From: Paludibacteraceae bacterium
GTDB taxonomy: Bacteria > Bacteroidota > Bacteroidia > Bacteroidales > Paludibacteraceae
DNA: 64,000 bases
Reading direction: 5' to 3'
Assembly (NCBI GenBank): GCA_031292565.1
Contig: JARLGW010000012.1
Location: forward strand, 186,001 to 250,000
Both the position numbers and the translations under genes were made by a program. Below the pieces are notes generated by a model, which was given only the letters and a program-made list of their open reading frames with translations, was not told where the DNA came from and searched no databases. Positions 27,680-36,685 of this stretch are shown piece after piece (within the stretch, counting starts at the first letter, position 1; each line of letters opens with the position of its first letter).

Positions 27680-28312
27680 ATGGAAACGGATAAGGTTGAA
27701 ATATTAGTTGCTAACGAGAGCCATCTTGATTATGTTGACATTATTTTACAAACCATAGAAAACGCAGCGAAAGCTCGTGGAACTGGTATTGCAAAACGAT
27801 CGCCCGAATATATCCACAAAAAAATGGATGAAGGAAAAGCTATTATTGCTTTTGTAAATGGTGAGTTTGGTGGGTTTTGTTATATTGAATCGTGGGGTGA
27901 CAAAAAGTTTGTTGCCAACTCCGGTTTGATTGTAGTGGAAAAGTTTCGTGGCCATGGATTGGCTAAATTGATTAAGAAAAAAGCCTTCGAGCTTTCGCGA
28001 ACCAAATTCCCTGATGCAAAGATATTCGGGCTTACCACCGGGTTGGCCGTGATGAAAATAAATTCCGAATTGGGTTACAAGCCCGTTACTTTTTCCGAGC
28101 TGACCAAGGATAAAGAATTTTGGAAAGGATGTGAAGCTTGCGTGAATTTTGATATTCTGCAACGCAACAACTATCGTATGTGCTTGTGCACAGGGATGCT
28201 ATACGACCCTGCTGCCGAAGGCAAGAAGAAAAAAAAGAGTACGTGGAAAACGGTGTTTAAAAAAATTCTGACACTTCCCATCGCTCCTTTTAAAGACAAA
28301 AAAGAAGAATAA
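27680..28312 (+). CDS. GNAT N-acetyltransferase of the arginine cluster
   Basis: 210 aa. The GNAT core has GLIVVEKFRGHGLAKLIKKKAF (acetyl-CoA loop RxxGxA) and FGLTTGLAVMKINSELGY. A Cys-bearing C-terminal extension (CEACVNFDIL, MCLCTG) follows, then a Lys-rich tail. Position between argR and argG (22 and 17 bases) indicates that it provides the N-acylation step of arginine synthesis, in place of a classical ArgA. This is inference from context. Confidence 0.88.
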   Translation: METDKVEILVANESHLDYVDIILQTIENAAKARGTGIAKRSPEYIHKKMDEGKAIIAFVNGEFGGFCYIESWGDKKFVANSGLIVVEKFRGHGLAKLIKKKAFELSRTKFPDAKIFGLTTGLAVMKINSELGYKPVTFSELTKDKEFWKGCEACVNFDILQRNNYRMCLCTGMLYDPAAEGKKKKKSTWKTVFKKILTLPIAPFKDKKEE

Positions 28313-28329
28313 TATATACAACATAATAT

Positions 28330-29532
28330 ATGAAAGAAAAAGTATTATTAGCATTTAGTGGTGGGTTAGACACCTCCTTTTGCGCTATATATTTGGCAAA
28401 AGAAAAAGGATATGAGGTGCATACCGCTATTGCTAACACGGGCGGTTTTAGTGCCGATGAACTAAAGGTGGTAGAAGAAAAAGCGTACAGATTAGGAGCT
28501 AAATCGCATGTAGCCCTTGATGTTACCACGGATTATTATGAAAAAAGCATCAAATACATGGTGTTTGGCAATGTGCTTCGTAACGGGACGTATCCTATTT
28601 CAGTTAGTTCCGAACGAATTTTCCAGGCAATAGCCATCATCGAATATGCCAAACAAATTGGTGCCGATTATGTGGCTCATGGTTCTACCGGGGCGGGCAA
28701 CGATCAGGTACGTTTCGACCTTACGTTTGAAATCCTGGCTCCCAAAATAAAGATTCTTACACCAACCCGCGATATGGTGCTTACCCGCGAATATGAAATC
28801 AATTATTTGAAAGAACACGGCTATGAAGCTGATTTCAAAAAGATGGAATATTCTATCAACAAAGGTTTGTGGGGAACTTCCATCGGTGGAAAGGAAACCT
28901 TGAAATCAGACCAAACCTTGCCCGAAGAAGCTTATCCGTCGCAGATAACTAAAAAGGCAGAAGAAACCTTGACTATTGATTTTGTGCAAGGTGAGATTAC
29001 GGGTGTGAATGGTAAAAAATACACGAATAAAATAGAGGCTATTAATGCTGTTGAGGCTATCGGTTCGCAATTTGGAATAGGCCGCGATATGCACATTGGC
29101 GATACCATTATCGGCATCAAAGGCCGTGTAGGGTTTGAAGCTGCCGGAGCATTGCTTATTATCAATGCCCACAAAATGCTGGAAAAACATACGCTTACCA
29201 AATGGCAACAGTATTGGAAAGACCAATTGGGAACCTGGTACGGTATGTTTTTGCACGAAGCTCAATACCTAGAACCCGTGATGCGTGACATGGAAGCTTT
29301 CCTTCAAAGTTCGCAGGCAAACGTTACCGGAACGGTGATAATTAAGCTTCGCCCATACAGCTACACGCTGGTAGGGGTGGATAGCACCTTCGACCTGATG
29401 AAAACCGACTTTGGCGAATATGGCGAAGTAAACAAGGCCTGGACAGCAGATGATGTAAAAGGTTTCACGAAGATCTTGGGCAACCAAATGAAGATTTTCT
29501 ACAACGTACAGAAACGAAACAATAAGGAATAA
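28330..29532 (+). CDS. argG: Argininosuccinate synthase
   Basis: 400 aa. The N-terminal PP-loop LLAFSGGLDTSFCAIYL binds ATP. HGSTGAGNDQVRFDL and NKGLWGTSIGGKET are substrate-binding signatures. It condenses citrulline and aspartate, the penultimate step of arginine synthesis. It is third in the argR operon, which ends at the hairpin just downstream; argC and argD, often next in relatives, are not in the window. Confidence 0.97.
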   Translation: MKEKVLLAFSGGLDTSFCAIYLAKEKGYEVHTAIANTGGFSADELKVVEEKAYRLGAKSHVALDVTTDYYEKSIKYMVFGNVLRNGTYPISVSSERIFQAIAIIEYAKQIGADYVAHGSTGAGNDQVRFDLTFEILAPKIKILTPTRDMVLTREYEINYLKEHGYEADFKKMEYSINKGLWGTSIGGKETLKSDQTLPEEAYPSQITKKAEETLTIDFVQGEITGVNGKKYTNKIEAINAVEAIGSQFGIGRDMHIGDTIIGIKGRVGFEAAGALLIINAHKMLEKHTLTKWQQYWKDQLGTWYGMFLHEAQYLEPVMRDMEAFLQSSQANVTGTVIIKLRPYSYTLVGVDSTFDLMKTDFGEYGEVNKAWTADDVKGFTKILGNQMKIFYNVQKRNNKE

Positions 29533-29537
29533 AACAG

Positions 29538-29570
29538 AAAAAGGACTAAGCTCAAAACTTAGTCCTTTTT
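29538..29570. terminator. Bidirectional terminator between argG and ychF
   Basis: AAAAAGGACTAAG / CTTAGTCCTTTTT, 13-bp perfect stem with a 7-nt loop. Confidence 0.92.
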
Positions 29571-29592
29571 GTTTGTATCGGTTTGTTGAAGT

Positions 29593-30693
29593 TTACACGT
29601 TAAAGCGGAAGTGCATAATGTCGCCATCCTGCACCACGTAGTCTTTGCCTTCCACGTTCATTTTTCCGGCTTCTTTGCAGGCTGCTTCCGAGGTGTATTT
29701 TACAAAATCATCATATTTAATTACTTCGGCACGGATAAATCCTTTTTCAAAATCGGTGTGAATTACGCCTGCACATTGTGGAGCTTTCCATCCTTTTTCG
29801 TAAGTCCATGCCCGTACTTCCTGTACCCCGGCAGTGAAATAAGTTTGAAGTTCCAACAGGTGGTAAGCCGCTTTGATAAGGCGTGCAACGCCCGATTCTT
29901 TCAGCCCTACTTCTTCCAAAAACATTTGGCGTTCCTCGTAAGTTTCCAGTTCTGCAATGTCGGCTTCCGTGGCGGCGGCCACGATAATTATTTCGGCGTT
30001 TTCTTCGGCTACCGATTTCTTCAACGCGTCCACGAAGGCATTACCGTTTACGGCACTAGCCTCGTCCACGTTGCAAACGTACATCACGGGTTTGTCCGTT
30101 AGCAGGCAAAGGTCTTTTATCAGTTTCTTTTGCTCTTTGTCTATTTGTACCGTGCGAGCTGATTTTCCTTGTAGCAGGGCTTCTTTGTATAGTACCAGTA
30201 TGTCGTACACGGCTTTGGCCGCTTTGTCGCCTCCGGTTTGAGCCTGTTTTTGCACTTTGCCGATGCGGCTTTCCACCGTTTCCAAGTCCTTTAGTTGTAG
30301 CTCGGTATCTATAATTTCTTTGTCACGCACAGGGTCGATAGATCCATCCACGTGTGTGATGTTGTCATCTTCGAAGCAGCGAAGCACGTGCAGGATGGCA
30401 TCCGTTTCGCGTATGTTGGCTAAGAATTTATTACCCAGACCTTCCCCTTTACTGGCTCCTTTTACCAGTCCGGCAATATCTACAATTTCAACGGTTGTAG
30501 GCACAATGCGTTGTGGGTTAACTAGTTCAGCCAGTTTGTTAAGTCGCTCGTCAGGAACGGTAATAACACCCACATTGGGTTCAATGGTACAAAAAGGGAA
30601 GTTTGCCGCTTGCGCTTTTGCATTAGAAAGACAGTTGAATAAAGTAGATTTACCTACATTAGGCAAACCAACGATACCGCATTGTAAAGCCAT
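29593..30693 (-). CDS. ychF: Redox-regulated ATPase YchF
   Basis: 366 aa Obg-family P-loop protein. G1 is GLPNVGKSTLFN and the DIAGLVKGASKGEGLGN switch follows. A C-terminal TGS domain (CAGVIHTDFEKGFIRAEVI) is present. The specificity motif deviates from NKxD, consistent with ATP preference. It binds ribosomes and takes part in oxidative-stress regulation in characterised species. Confidence 0.96.
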   Translation of the reverse strand: MALQCGIVGLPNVGKSTLFNCLSNAKAQAANFPFCTIEPNVGVITVPDERLNKLAELVNPQRIVPTTVEIVDIAGLVKGASKGEGLGNKFLANIRETDAILHVLRCFEDDNITHVDGSIDPVRDKEIIDTELQLKDLETVESRIGKVQKQAQTGGDKAAKAVYDILVLYKEALLQGKSARTVQIDKEQKKLIKDLCLLTDKPVMYVCNVDEASAVNGNAFVDALKKSVAEENAEIIIVAAATEADIAELETYEERQMFLEEVGLKESGVARLIKAAYHLLELQTYFTAGVQEVRAWTYEKGWKAPQCAGVIHTDFEKGFIRAEVIKYDDFVKYTSEAACKEAGKMNVEGKDYVVQDGDIMHFRFNV

Positions 30694-30777
30694 GATACAA
30701 AGTTTTTAATTAAAAAGGATTACAAAGGTAGATATTTCGGAGTCAACAATCAAGAGGGTTTGTGGATTGTGGGGGAA

Positions 30778-31404
30778 TTATAATTGGCCGTTTTCTACCA
30801 GCGTGATAACCCGTTCTATAATTTTATCTTTATCGTTTCCGTCGTATTCCTCTTTAAGGTTAGCTCCGAATAGCCGAGCCACACCTTGCCAAAAGGCGGC
30901 GATAAGGGGCCCTCTATATAGCTTGATAAGCTCGTAGGAGGTCATGCTGGTTTCCCGGTCAATCATTTTAATTAAGAGCTTTCCCTGATTAAATGTCAGA
31001 TCTCGTATATCGGGTTCATACTTTTTCTTTACTTCGTGTTCCAGGTTCTTCAGATACTTTTTCCGATCTTTTTCTGCCGGAATTTTTTTCAAATCGTCGT
31101 TCGCTTTGTTTAGGGTGTATGATACCACCCGGGCATAAGGAAGGGCTTTCTTTACATCACGCACGGTTTTCCAGTAAAATTTTTCCTGCGATTTGTTTTT
31201 GAATTTAAGCGGTGGATATATATAGATGGATGATAGAGTCCCTAGGTATATGGTGTCGTTGTTTGGCAAAACCTCTACCTGGTAGAGTATTCGGTTTTCG
31301 TAAATACTGTAAATTACTCTTCCTCCATTCTGTTGTTGTGCTTTGTTTTCCAAACAGAACAAGCATAGAATGAATATCCACCCTATTTTAGATAAATTAT
31401 TCAT
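30778..31404 (-). CDS. DUF4294 family exported protein
   Basis: 208 aa. It has an N-terminal signal sequence (SKIGWIFILCLFCLENKAQ). The body contains the family-typical IYLGTLSSIYIYPPLKFKNK, YWKTVRDVKKALPYARVV and the C-terminal LIKLYRGPLIAAFWQGVARLFG. Function unknown; restricted to Bacteroidota as far as I know. It has no clear operon partner; ychF lies 84 bases downstream in the same direction. Confidence 0.82.
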   Translation of the reverse strand: MNNLSKIGWIFILCLFCLENKAQQQNGGRVIYSIYENRILYQVEVLPNNDTIYLGTLSSIYIYPPLKFKNKSQEKFYWKTVRDVKKALPYARVVSYTLNKANDDLKKIPAEKDRKKYLKNLEHEVKKKYEPDIRDLTFNQGKLLIKMIDRETSMTSYELIKLYRGPLIAAFWQGVARLFGANLKEEYDGNDKDKIIERVITLVENGQL

Positions 31405-31491
31405 AATGCAAAATTAGCAATTTGTTCAATCCAATAGTTTTAAATATAACAACAATTAAGATTATTCAATAATTAGGCCATATTATAAAAG

Positions 31492-31527
31492 AAAAGAACC
31501 TTATCTGTTTAAAGATAAGGTTCTTTT
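31492..31527 (-). terminator. Intrinsic terminator of the GyrI-like gene
   Basis: AAAAGAACCTTATCT / AGATAAGGTTCTTTT, 15-bp perfect stem with a 6-nt loop. Confidence 0.9.
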
Positions 31528-31549
31528 TAAAAGTTATTTAGAGTAAAAA

Positions 31550-32164
31550 TTACTTTCTGCAAATGGGTACATAAAAAATTATAGTTCGTGTGATTTCAGG
31601 ATTCCTTTTGTCATGATATTCAATTTCTCGTACAGGCGAACTTTTATCTAATTTGAATTTGGATTTAGGCAACCATTTTTCATAAATATATTTTTCCACT
31701 CTCAGTATAGTCGGAGCCCATGAATTCTCATTTTCCACATGGATATGAAAAGCTGCATAAGAGATAGGAGGTACTTCTACCGTTTTTAGCCCTACCGGAA
31801 CGTTATCAAAATCATGTACAATATCCCCGATTAGGTATTCCCATGAATCTTCGTTGTCGGAAGCTTTTCTTATCGCGATAAAACTGTGCTCTTCTTTTTT
31901 GTTCTTGATTAACCCTTTTTCTTTGGTAAGTTTGTATTCTTTCCAAAGGAAACGGTCATCTTCCACAAACGTTTTTCTGCTCGTTTTTGTTGAGACTCCA
32001 ATTACTTTTATTGGTTCTTTTAATGTAACGATTTTTGGTTTTGGACTTTTTTTGGAACCAAATATCGTATAATACAATAAAAGTAATAAAAAGGCAACAG
32101 AGGGAATGAGTGCTGCAACAATATTTAGAGCCGAAAAAGACTCAAGAATAGTCAATAGGTTCAT
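31550..32164 (-). CDS. Membrane-anchored GyrI-like effector-binding-domain protein
   Basis: 204 aa. There is one N-terminal transmembrane segment (AALIPSVAFLLLLLYYTIF). A ~150-residue domain follows. VPPISYAAFHIHVENENSWA, then IYEKWLPKSKFKLD and IEYHDKRNP, match the second half of GyrI-like/AraC effector-binding domains, where the pattern is [YF]AVF..HxG...WLP.SGY......EXY. No HTH is present, so it is not a regulator by itself. It could be a cytoplasm- or periplasm-facing small-molecule binder. The call is moderate because the match is by eye. Confidence 0.6.
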   Translation of the reverse strand: MNLLTILESFSALNIVAALIPSVAFLLLLLYYTIFGSKKSPKPKIVTLKEPIKVIGVSTKTSRKTFVEDDRFLWKEYKLTKEKGLIKNKKEEHSFIAIRKASDNEDSWEYLIGDIVHDFDNVPVGLKTVEVPPISYAAFHIHVENENSWAPTILRVEKYIYEKWLPKSKFKLDKSSPVREIEYHDKRNPEITRTIIFYVPICRK

Positions 32165-32339
32165 AAATAATTGTTTTTTAGGTTATTAATTTTTTAATTG
32201 TAAAAGCAATAATACTATTTGTTTAAGCAAAAATATGATAAATTTTTTTAATGTGATACTTTTTGATGACAAATTATTAACAGTTCAAGATATTTTATTA
32301 TAAAAAGCCTTCTTTAGGGCTTTGCGTGACAAACTTTTT

Positions 32340-33074
32340 TTAAAACAAAAATTGAACTTCTTTAAATGCAAATTTTAGTATTTCTCCATTTTTTTCTTCA
32401 AGAACCAAATGCCCGCTAGGCAATACTGATTTTATTTTGGCTTCAAAAACGCTGTCGCTTGATTTGTATGGATAATATCCATCTTTTCTAAACAGGTTTT
32501 CTTTATAGTCTAAAACGGTATTTGTTTCATTATTATTGCATAGCTCTACATATCTTGTTAATAAATTGTTCTGCAAGGTTTTTAAAAGATCATTAAGCTT
32601 GTACGTTTCTCCAGTAAGTTGTTTTAGCGAAACGGGATTTGGTGCGTTACTTCTGAATATTTCCTGATTTACATTAATCCCGATTCCGGCAATACACGTG
32701 TTGATAGAATTACCCTTTATGGTGTTTTCAATCAGAATGCCTACCATCTTTTTATTTCCTACATAAATATCGTTTGGCCATTTAATGCTTACCGTTTCAT
32801 TTTTCAGCAATGGCTTCAACGTATCCACGATAGCTAACGAAACGGCTTGGGATAATATGAATTGTTCTGCTACTTCCAAAAAATCAGGATAGAACAGGAT
32901 GCTAAATAAAAGATTCTTATTTGGCTCGGATTCCCACGAGTTTCCGGTTTGTCCTTTTCCTGCCGTTTGGAAATCAGTCCATACAATGGTACCCTCTTCC
33001 AGTTTCTCTTTTTTCTGTAATTCGGATAGATATTCGTTAGTTGACGTGGTTTCCGATATGTGTATGATGCTCAT
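32340..33074 (-). CDS. birA: Biotin--[acetyl-CoA-carboxylase] ligase (catalytic domain only)
   Basis: 244 aa. ISETTSTNEYL, TDFQTAGKGQTGNSWESEPN (biotinyl-AMP loop), SIKWPNDIYVGNKKMVGILIEN and GIGINVNQ are all BirA/BPL signatures. The N-terminal HTH of E. coli BirA is absent, so it ligates biotin but does not act as the biotin-operon repressor; this short form is usual here. It lies 22 bases downstream of dacB. Confidence 0.93.
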   Translation of the reverse strand: MSIIHISETTSTNEYLSELQKKEKLEEGTIVWTDFQTAGKGQTGNSWESEPNKNLLFSILFYPDFLEVAEQFILSQAVSLAIVDTLKPLLKNETVSIKWPNDIYVGNKKMVGILIENTIKGNSINTCIAGIGINVNQEIFRSNAPNPVSLKQLTGETYKLNDLLKTLQNNLLTRYVELCNNNETNTVLDYKENLFRKDGYYPYKSSDSVFEAKIKSVLPSGHLVLEEKNGEILKFAFKEVQFLF

Positions 33075-33096
33075 TTTGGTAAAAGTTTACGTTCTT

Positions 33097-34506
33097 TTAT
33101 TTAGCCACCGACAACAATAATTTTTCTATCTCCTCAATTACCGATTTTCTTGAACCTGTATAGTTGTTTACCAAAACAGCAAACGCGTATTGCTTGTTTT
33201 TCCAGTCTATGTATCCGGCGAAGCATTGTACATCAAAAATACTGCCACTTTTCGCGTGTACCTTTCCTTCTAGCCGTGTACCTTTCAATAATTTCCGTAC
33301 CGTTCCGCTTTCGCCCGCAACTGGTAGTGTTGATATAAAAACATTTTTGTAGGAGCTTTTGTTTGCTTCAAAGGTGAGTAAATCGACAAAAAACTTTGCA
33401 GAGATGGCATTGGAGGGTGAGAGTCCGCATCCGTCGTTAATGATAAACCCCGAAATATCAAGCCCTTTGCTTTTCCAAAAGTTTTTTATCACGCTCACGG
33501 CATCAGTTATATTTGCTTGTTTTGCCTTTTGCAAGGCCAAATAATTGAACAGATGTTCGGCATAATGATTATTGCTTTTGTAATTGATGTTGCCTATAAT
33601 TTCTTTCAGGGTAGGGGAGGTTTGGGTGAAAAACGTGGTACGTGTATTTCCCGTAATTACATCTGCTGTTGCCGGTTGCGTTACTTCAACTCCATTTGCA
33701 ACGAGGTTCTGCCTGAATACTTGCGCGGCGTATAAGGCTGGGTAGGGAATATCGCCTTTGGAAACAAATTCTTTTCTGTTGGCCGGAATCTCTCCATAAA
33801 TAGAGCGGTCGTTGCTGTAAGGAGCACCATAAAAGTAAGCACTGTCGTCATTAATATTGGCCGATTTCAGGAAGAGTTTAAACCGCAAGTCGGGCATAAG
33901 GGGCTCCACTCTGATAATTTCGGGAGTAGTGCCTGCTTCGCCAGAGTTGAAATATACTTTATAGGTATCGTCGTAGATGGAAATCCCGTAAGCTCCTGCC
34001 GCGTAATAGTTGCCCATGTCCTCCCATGTCCATCTGGGAGGGATGCCTTGGGTGTCATATAGCGTTCCGTCGCCAATCACGGTTCCAGTTATTTTTTTTA
34101 TGCCGAGTTGTTTTACCGCTGCTGTCCATTTATCCAGGAAAAGACTGTCACCCATGTATTTCGATCCCAAGGTGGGGTCACCACCACCTAATATATAAAT
34201 GTTCCCGTTGAGCACCCCGTTTTCTATTGTTCCGTCATATTGTAGTTTGGTGGTAAAGGTAAAGTCGGGACCCAGAATTTCTAACGCGGTGGCGGTAGTT
34301 ACCAGTTTGGTTGTTGAGGCCGGAACGGTGTTTTTATCCGCCCGGTGTTGCAATATGGTTTCCCCGGTTTCCACATCTTTTATCATCACGCTGAGGTTGG
34401 CTCGTTTCATATCCGGGGCATTGACGAAGGCGTTTACCGCCGACTGGGAGATGGCTAACGAGGAGTATAGGCTGGCTGCGAGTAATAGTAAGGGCGATTT
34501 TTTCAT
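33097..34506 (-). CDS. dacB: D-alanyl-D-alanine carboxypeptidase / PBP4 (S13)
   Basis: 469 aa with signal peptide (LLLLAASLYSSLAISQS). Active-site motifs are ASTTKLVTT (SxxK), YKSNNHYAEHL (SxN) and VHAKSGSI (KTG box as KSG). The large insertion between the first two motifs is normal for the S13 class. It trims or cleaves D-Ala-linked cross-links in the periplasm. It is probably co-transcribed with birA. Confidence 0.94.
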   Translation of the reverse strand: MKKSPLLLLAASLYSSLAISQSAVNAFVNAPDMKRANLSVMIKDVETGETILQHRADKNTVPASTTKLVTTATALEILGPDFTFTTKLQYDGTIENGVLNGNIYILGGGDPTLGSKYMGDSLFLDKWTAAVKQLGIKKITGTVIGDGTLYDTQGIPPRWTWEDMGNYYAAGAYGISIYDDTYKVYFNSGEAGTTPEIIRVEPLMPDLRFKLFLKSANINDDSAYFYGAPYSNDRSIYGEIPANRKEFVSKGDIPYPALYAAQVFRQNLVANGVEVTQPATADVITGNTRTTFFTQTSPTLKEIIGNINYKSNNHYAEHLFNYLALQKAKQANITDAVSVIKNFWKSKGLDISGFIINDGCGLSPSNAISAKFFVDLLTFEANKSSYKNVFISTLPVAGESGTVRKLLKGTRLEGKVHAKSGSIFDVQCFAGYIDWKNKQYAFAVLVNNYTGSRKSVIEEIEKLLLSVAK

Positions 34507-34538
34507 GAGATTGTAATTTCTTAATCACGAAAGTACAA

Positions 34539-34575
34539 AAAAATGAGCACCATTACAGTAATGATGCTCATTTTA
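34539..34575 (-). terminator. Intrinsic terminator of the Yip1/DUF2089 unit
   Basis: AAAATGAGCACCATTAC pairs with TAATGATGCTCATTTT with one mismatch; it lies just past the Yip1 stop. Confidence 0.8.
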
Positions 34576-34605
34576 CGGGTATGATTTTTATGGTAACCCC
34601 GATGG

Positions 34606-35229
34606 TTATTTGCTGACAAGGAAAAATATAACGGTTTTTGTAATAATTTCGGATAGAAGTATTGAAACAATAAATGATACAATGGCTTTAGTTCCTTTTA
34701 GGTTGGCGGAAATGGCGTAGGCTTTATACATCCATATTACCATCCAAACAATGCTGATTATGGTTGATAGCATGAATAAGATAAATAAACCTAATTGAAA
34801 AGGATTAATATCTACCTCGTTACCCATGTTGGCAAATTCGTGTAAGAAATAAGCCGATGCTTTTTCCAGCGGGGTAAATGCCCCAATAAAAACGGAAAGG
34901 AATAGCGGCAACCGGGCAAAAGCCTGTGTGCCAAGTACGTCAACAATCCGTACTTTTGATTTTGATAAAATAACCGACGAAATATATAGTACACCGGAAA
35001 TGGTTATCCAGTTTATAACCCCTTCGCTTAGAAATATTAAATTTTGTTGTAAGCTCCACCCGGCGGTGGAATAGTTGTTAAGCCCGATATGGATGTCCAG
35101 CACCCCATCCAGATGGATAGGCCCGAAACAGGCAAAGATGGAGGTGATAAGGATGCCCGCCAATCCCCATAATAGGGTTTTGGTTCCCGCTATGTATGTA
35201 AACGGGTTCAAGATTTTTGAGTAATTCAT
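34606..35229 (-). CDS. Yip1-family membrane protein
   Basis: 207 aa with five hydrophobic segments (LWGLAGILITSIFACFG; VINWITISGVLYISSVIL; LPLFLSVFIGAF; LGLFILFMLSTIISIVWMVIWMY; AIVSFIVSILLSEIITKTVIFFL). Layout is that of bacterial Yip1 domains; no catalytic motif is seen. It starts 14 bases after the DUF2089 gene and is clearly in the same operon; the pair is likely a small regulator plus membrane effector. Confidence 0.72.
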   Translation of the reverse strand: MNYSKILNPFTYIAGTKTLLWGLAGILITSIFACFGPIHLDGVLDIHIGLNNYSTAGWSLQQNLIFLSEGVINWITISGVLYISSVILSKSKVRIVDVLGTQAFARLPLFLSVFIGAFTPLEKASAYFLHEFANMGNEVDINPFQLGLFILFMLSTIISIVWMVIWMYKAYAISANLKGTKAIVSFIVSILLSEIITKTVIFFLVSK

Positions 35230-35243
35230 AATCTGTATTTTTT

Positions 35244-35528
35244 TTAAATTTCCATTTCTTTAATTCTAACAATAATTTTGTCAAGCAGATTTCGCACGGT
35301 GGGGTAGCTTAGGTTCATTTCTTTGGCCATTTCTTTTAAGCTTCCGCTGTGCTTGACAAAGCTCAATACGAAATCCTGCTCTTTCTTTTCAAACCGGGCT
35401 AACACGGGGAAATCAAAATCTCCATTTATCTCCGTGTCGCAATTTGTGCAGCCTAAACGCTTTATTTTCAGCTTGGCATGGCATGCCGGACAATTAACGG
35501 GTAAGATTTTTTCTATCATATAAAGCAA
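35244..35528 (-). CDS. DUF2089 family zinc-ribbon / HTH protein
   Basis: 94 aa. CPACHAKLKIKRLGCTNCD forms a four-Cys zinc ribbon. The second half has an HTH-like LKEMAKEMNLSYPTVRNLLDKI. This is the DUF2089 arrangement, suggesting DNA binding and local control of the operon. Met4 (35519) is an alternative start. Confidence 0.82.
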   Translation of the reverse strand: MLYMIEKILPVNCPACHAKLKIKRLGCTNCDTEINGDFDFPVLARFEKKEQDFVLSFVKHSGSLKEMAKEMNLSYPTVRNLLDKIIVRIKEMEI

Positions 35529-35684
35529 TTTTTATGCTTGCAAATATACTATTATTATTGAATAAAGTAAATAAAATATTTAATAATGTGTATGTGTTAC
35601 TTGATAAAGTTTAGTTTCTACTAAAAAAACAACTTTCTTCCAAAAATAGTCGTACTAAAAAGAGTATTTAATTACCTAATTAAT

Positions 35685-35692
35685 TATATTTG
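35685..35692 (+). promoter_or_regulatory. -7 element TATATTTG of the peroxiredoxin gene
   Basis: Perfect TAnnTTTG, 49 bases before the ATG; no clear -33 TTG, which would fit a promoter needing an activator such as OxyR (inference). Confidence 0.5.
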
Positions 35693-35741
35693 CAGAAAGA
35701 AATGAATTAAACAGAACCAAAACACTAAAACAAATAAAACT

Positions 35742-36377
35742 ATGTCAGTATTAGTTGGAAAAAAAGCACCTGTATTTCATGCAAATGCAGTAGTAAATGG
35801 AGGTGAAATTGTAGAAAATTTTTCATTAAGTGATTATGTAGGGAAAAAGAATGTAGTATTTTTCTTTTATCCTGCCGATTTTACTTTTGTTTGTCCTACC
35901 GAAATCATTGCTTTTCAGGATAAGCTTGCCGAATTTGAAAAGCGCGATACGGTAGTGGTAGGTGCATCTGTCGATTCTCAATTTTCTCATTGGAAATGGT
36001 TGCAGACTGAGAAAAAAGAGGGTGGTATTAAAGGAGTGAATTTCCCTTTGGTAGCCGATAGTGCATTTACTATTTCAAAAAATTATGATGTCTTAGCCGG
36101 CGATTTTGATTATAACGAAGAAGGAGAGCTCGTTTTCAACGGAACGCCTCAAGCCTACAGGGGGCTGTTCCTTATTGACAAAGCCGGGGTGGTAAGACAT
36201 CAGGTGGTTAACGATATGCCGTTGGGTCGTAGCGTGGACGAAGCGTTGCGTATTATTGACGCATTAGCGTTTTTTGAAGAAAACGGTGAAGTGTGCCCTG
36301 CCAATTGGCATAAAGGCGACAAAGGACTAAAAGCTACCCAGGAGGGTATTGCTTCTTATTTAGCAGCGAAAGAGTAG
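35742..36377 (+). CDS. 2-Cys peroxiredoxin (AhpC/Prx1 type)
   Basis: 211 aa. The peroxidatic Cys lies in FYPADFTFVCPTEI (about residue 50), with Thr and Arg of the active site in DFT and AYRG. The resolving Cys is in GEVCPANW near the C-terminus. It reduces H2O2, organic peroxides and peroxynitrite. No ahpF is adjacent, so the electron donor may be a thioredoxin; two thioredoxin genes lie within 3 kb, though in a different transcript. Confidence 0.93.
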   Translation: MSVLVGKKAPVFHANAVVNGGEIVENFSLSDYVGKKNVVFFFYPADFTFVCPTEIIAFQDKLAEFEKRDTVVVGASVDSQFSHWKWLQTEKKEGGIKGVNFPLVADSAFTISKNYDVLAGDFDYNEEGELVFNGTPQAYRGLFLIDKAGVVRHQVVNDMPLGRSVDEALRIIDALAFFEENGEVCPANWHKGDKGLKATQEGIASYLAAKE

Positions 36378-36590
36378 ATTGGGGCAAAACGAAAGTTTTG
36401 CATAAAAAAAAAGGGTATCGAAATCAATTTTCTTACCCTCTTTTCTTTTGTATGCTTTGCTGGATTGATGCACTTTCGTGGTGGCTCTAAATCCGGTTGA
36501 ATTTTGCAGCGACAATTCCCTGTCCGCTTTTTTCACGGCTTTGATGTAATCTTCCGTGGTGATTCGGTTCATTTGTTTTTTCTTTTTCAT
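36360..36590 (-). CDS. Small conserved-looking basic protein, unknown function
   Basis: 76 aa from the ATG at 36590 (MKKKKQMNRITTEDYIKAVKKADRE); Met at 36572 is an alternative. The first ~45 residues resemble a short Bacteroidota family with an ITTEDYIKA..KADREI...GFR..TKVHKSKKAY pattern. The track's 126-aa version adds an unconvincing leader. The last ~30 residues look unlike the family. They are encoded by a GGGTA...TACCC hairpin that probably also terminates the peroxiredoxin gene, and the 3' end overlaps that gene by 18 bases. The C-terminus may therefore be a read-through addition. Confidence 0.6.
   Translation of the reverse strand: MKKKKQMNRITTEDYIKAVKKADRELSLQNSTGFRATTKVHQSSKAYKRKEGKKIDFDTLFFYAKLSFCPNLLFRC
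36406..36443 (+). terminator. Probable terminator of the peroxiredoxin gene
   Basis: AAAGGGTA...TACCCTCTTTT hairpin 30 bases past the peroxiredoxin stop, flanked by A- and T-runs. It lies inside the reading frame of the convergent small protein. Confidence 0.6.
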
Positions 36591-36685
36591 AAATAATGGT
36601 TTTTGAAAAAGCAAATTTAGAGAATATAAATGAATTATATCATCTAAAATTATGCAAGAGATTATGTTGAGATATTTGGAAGCGG

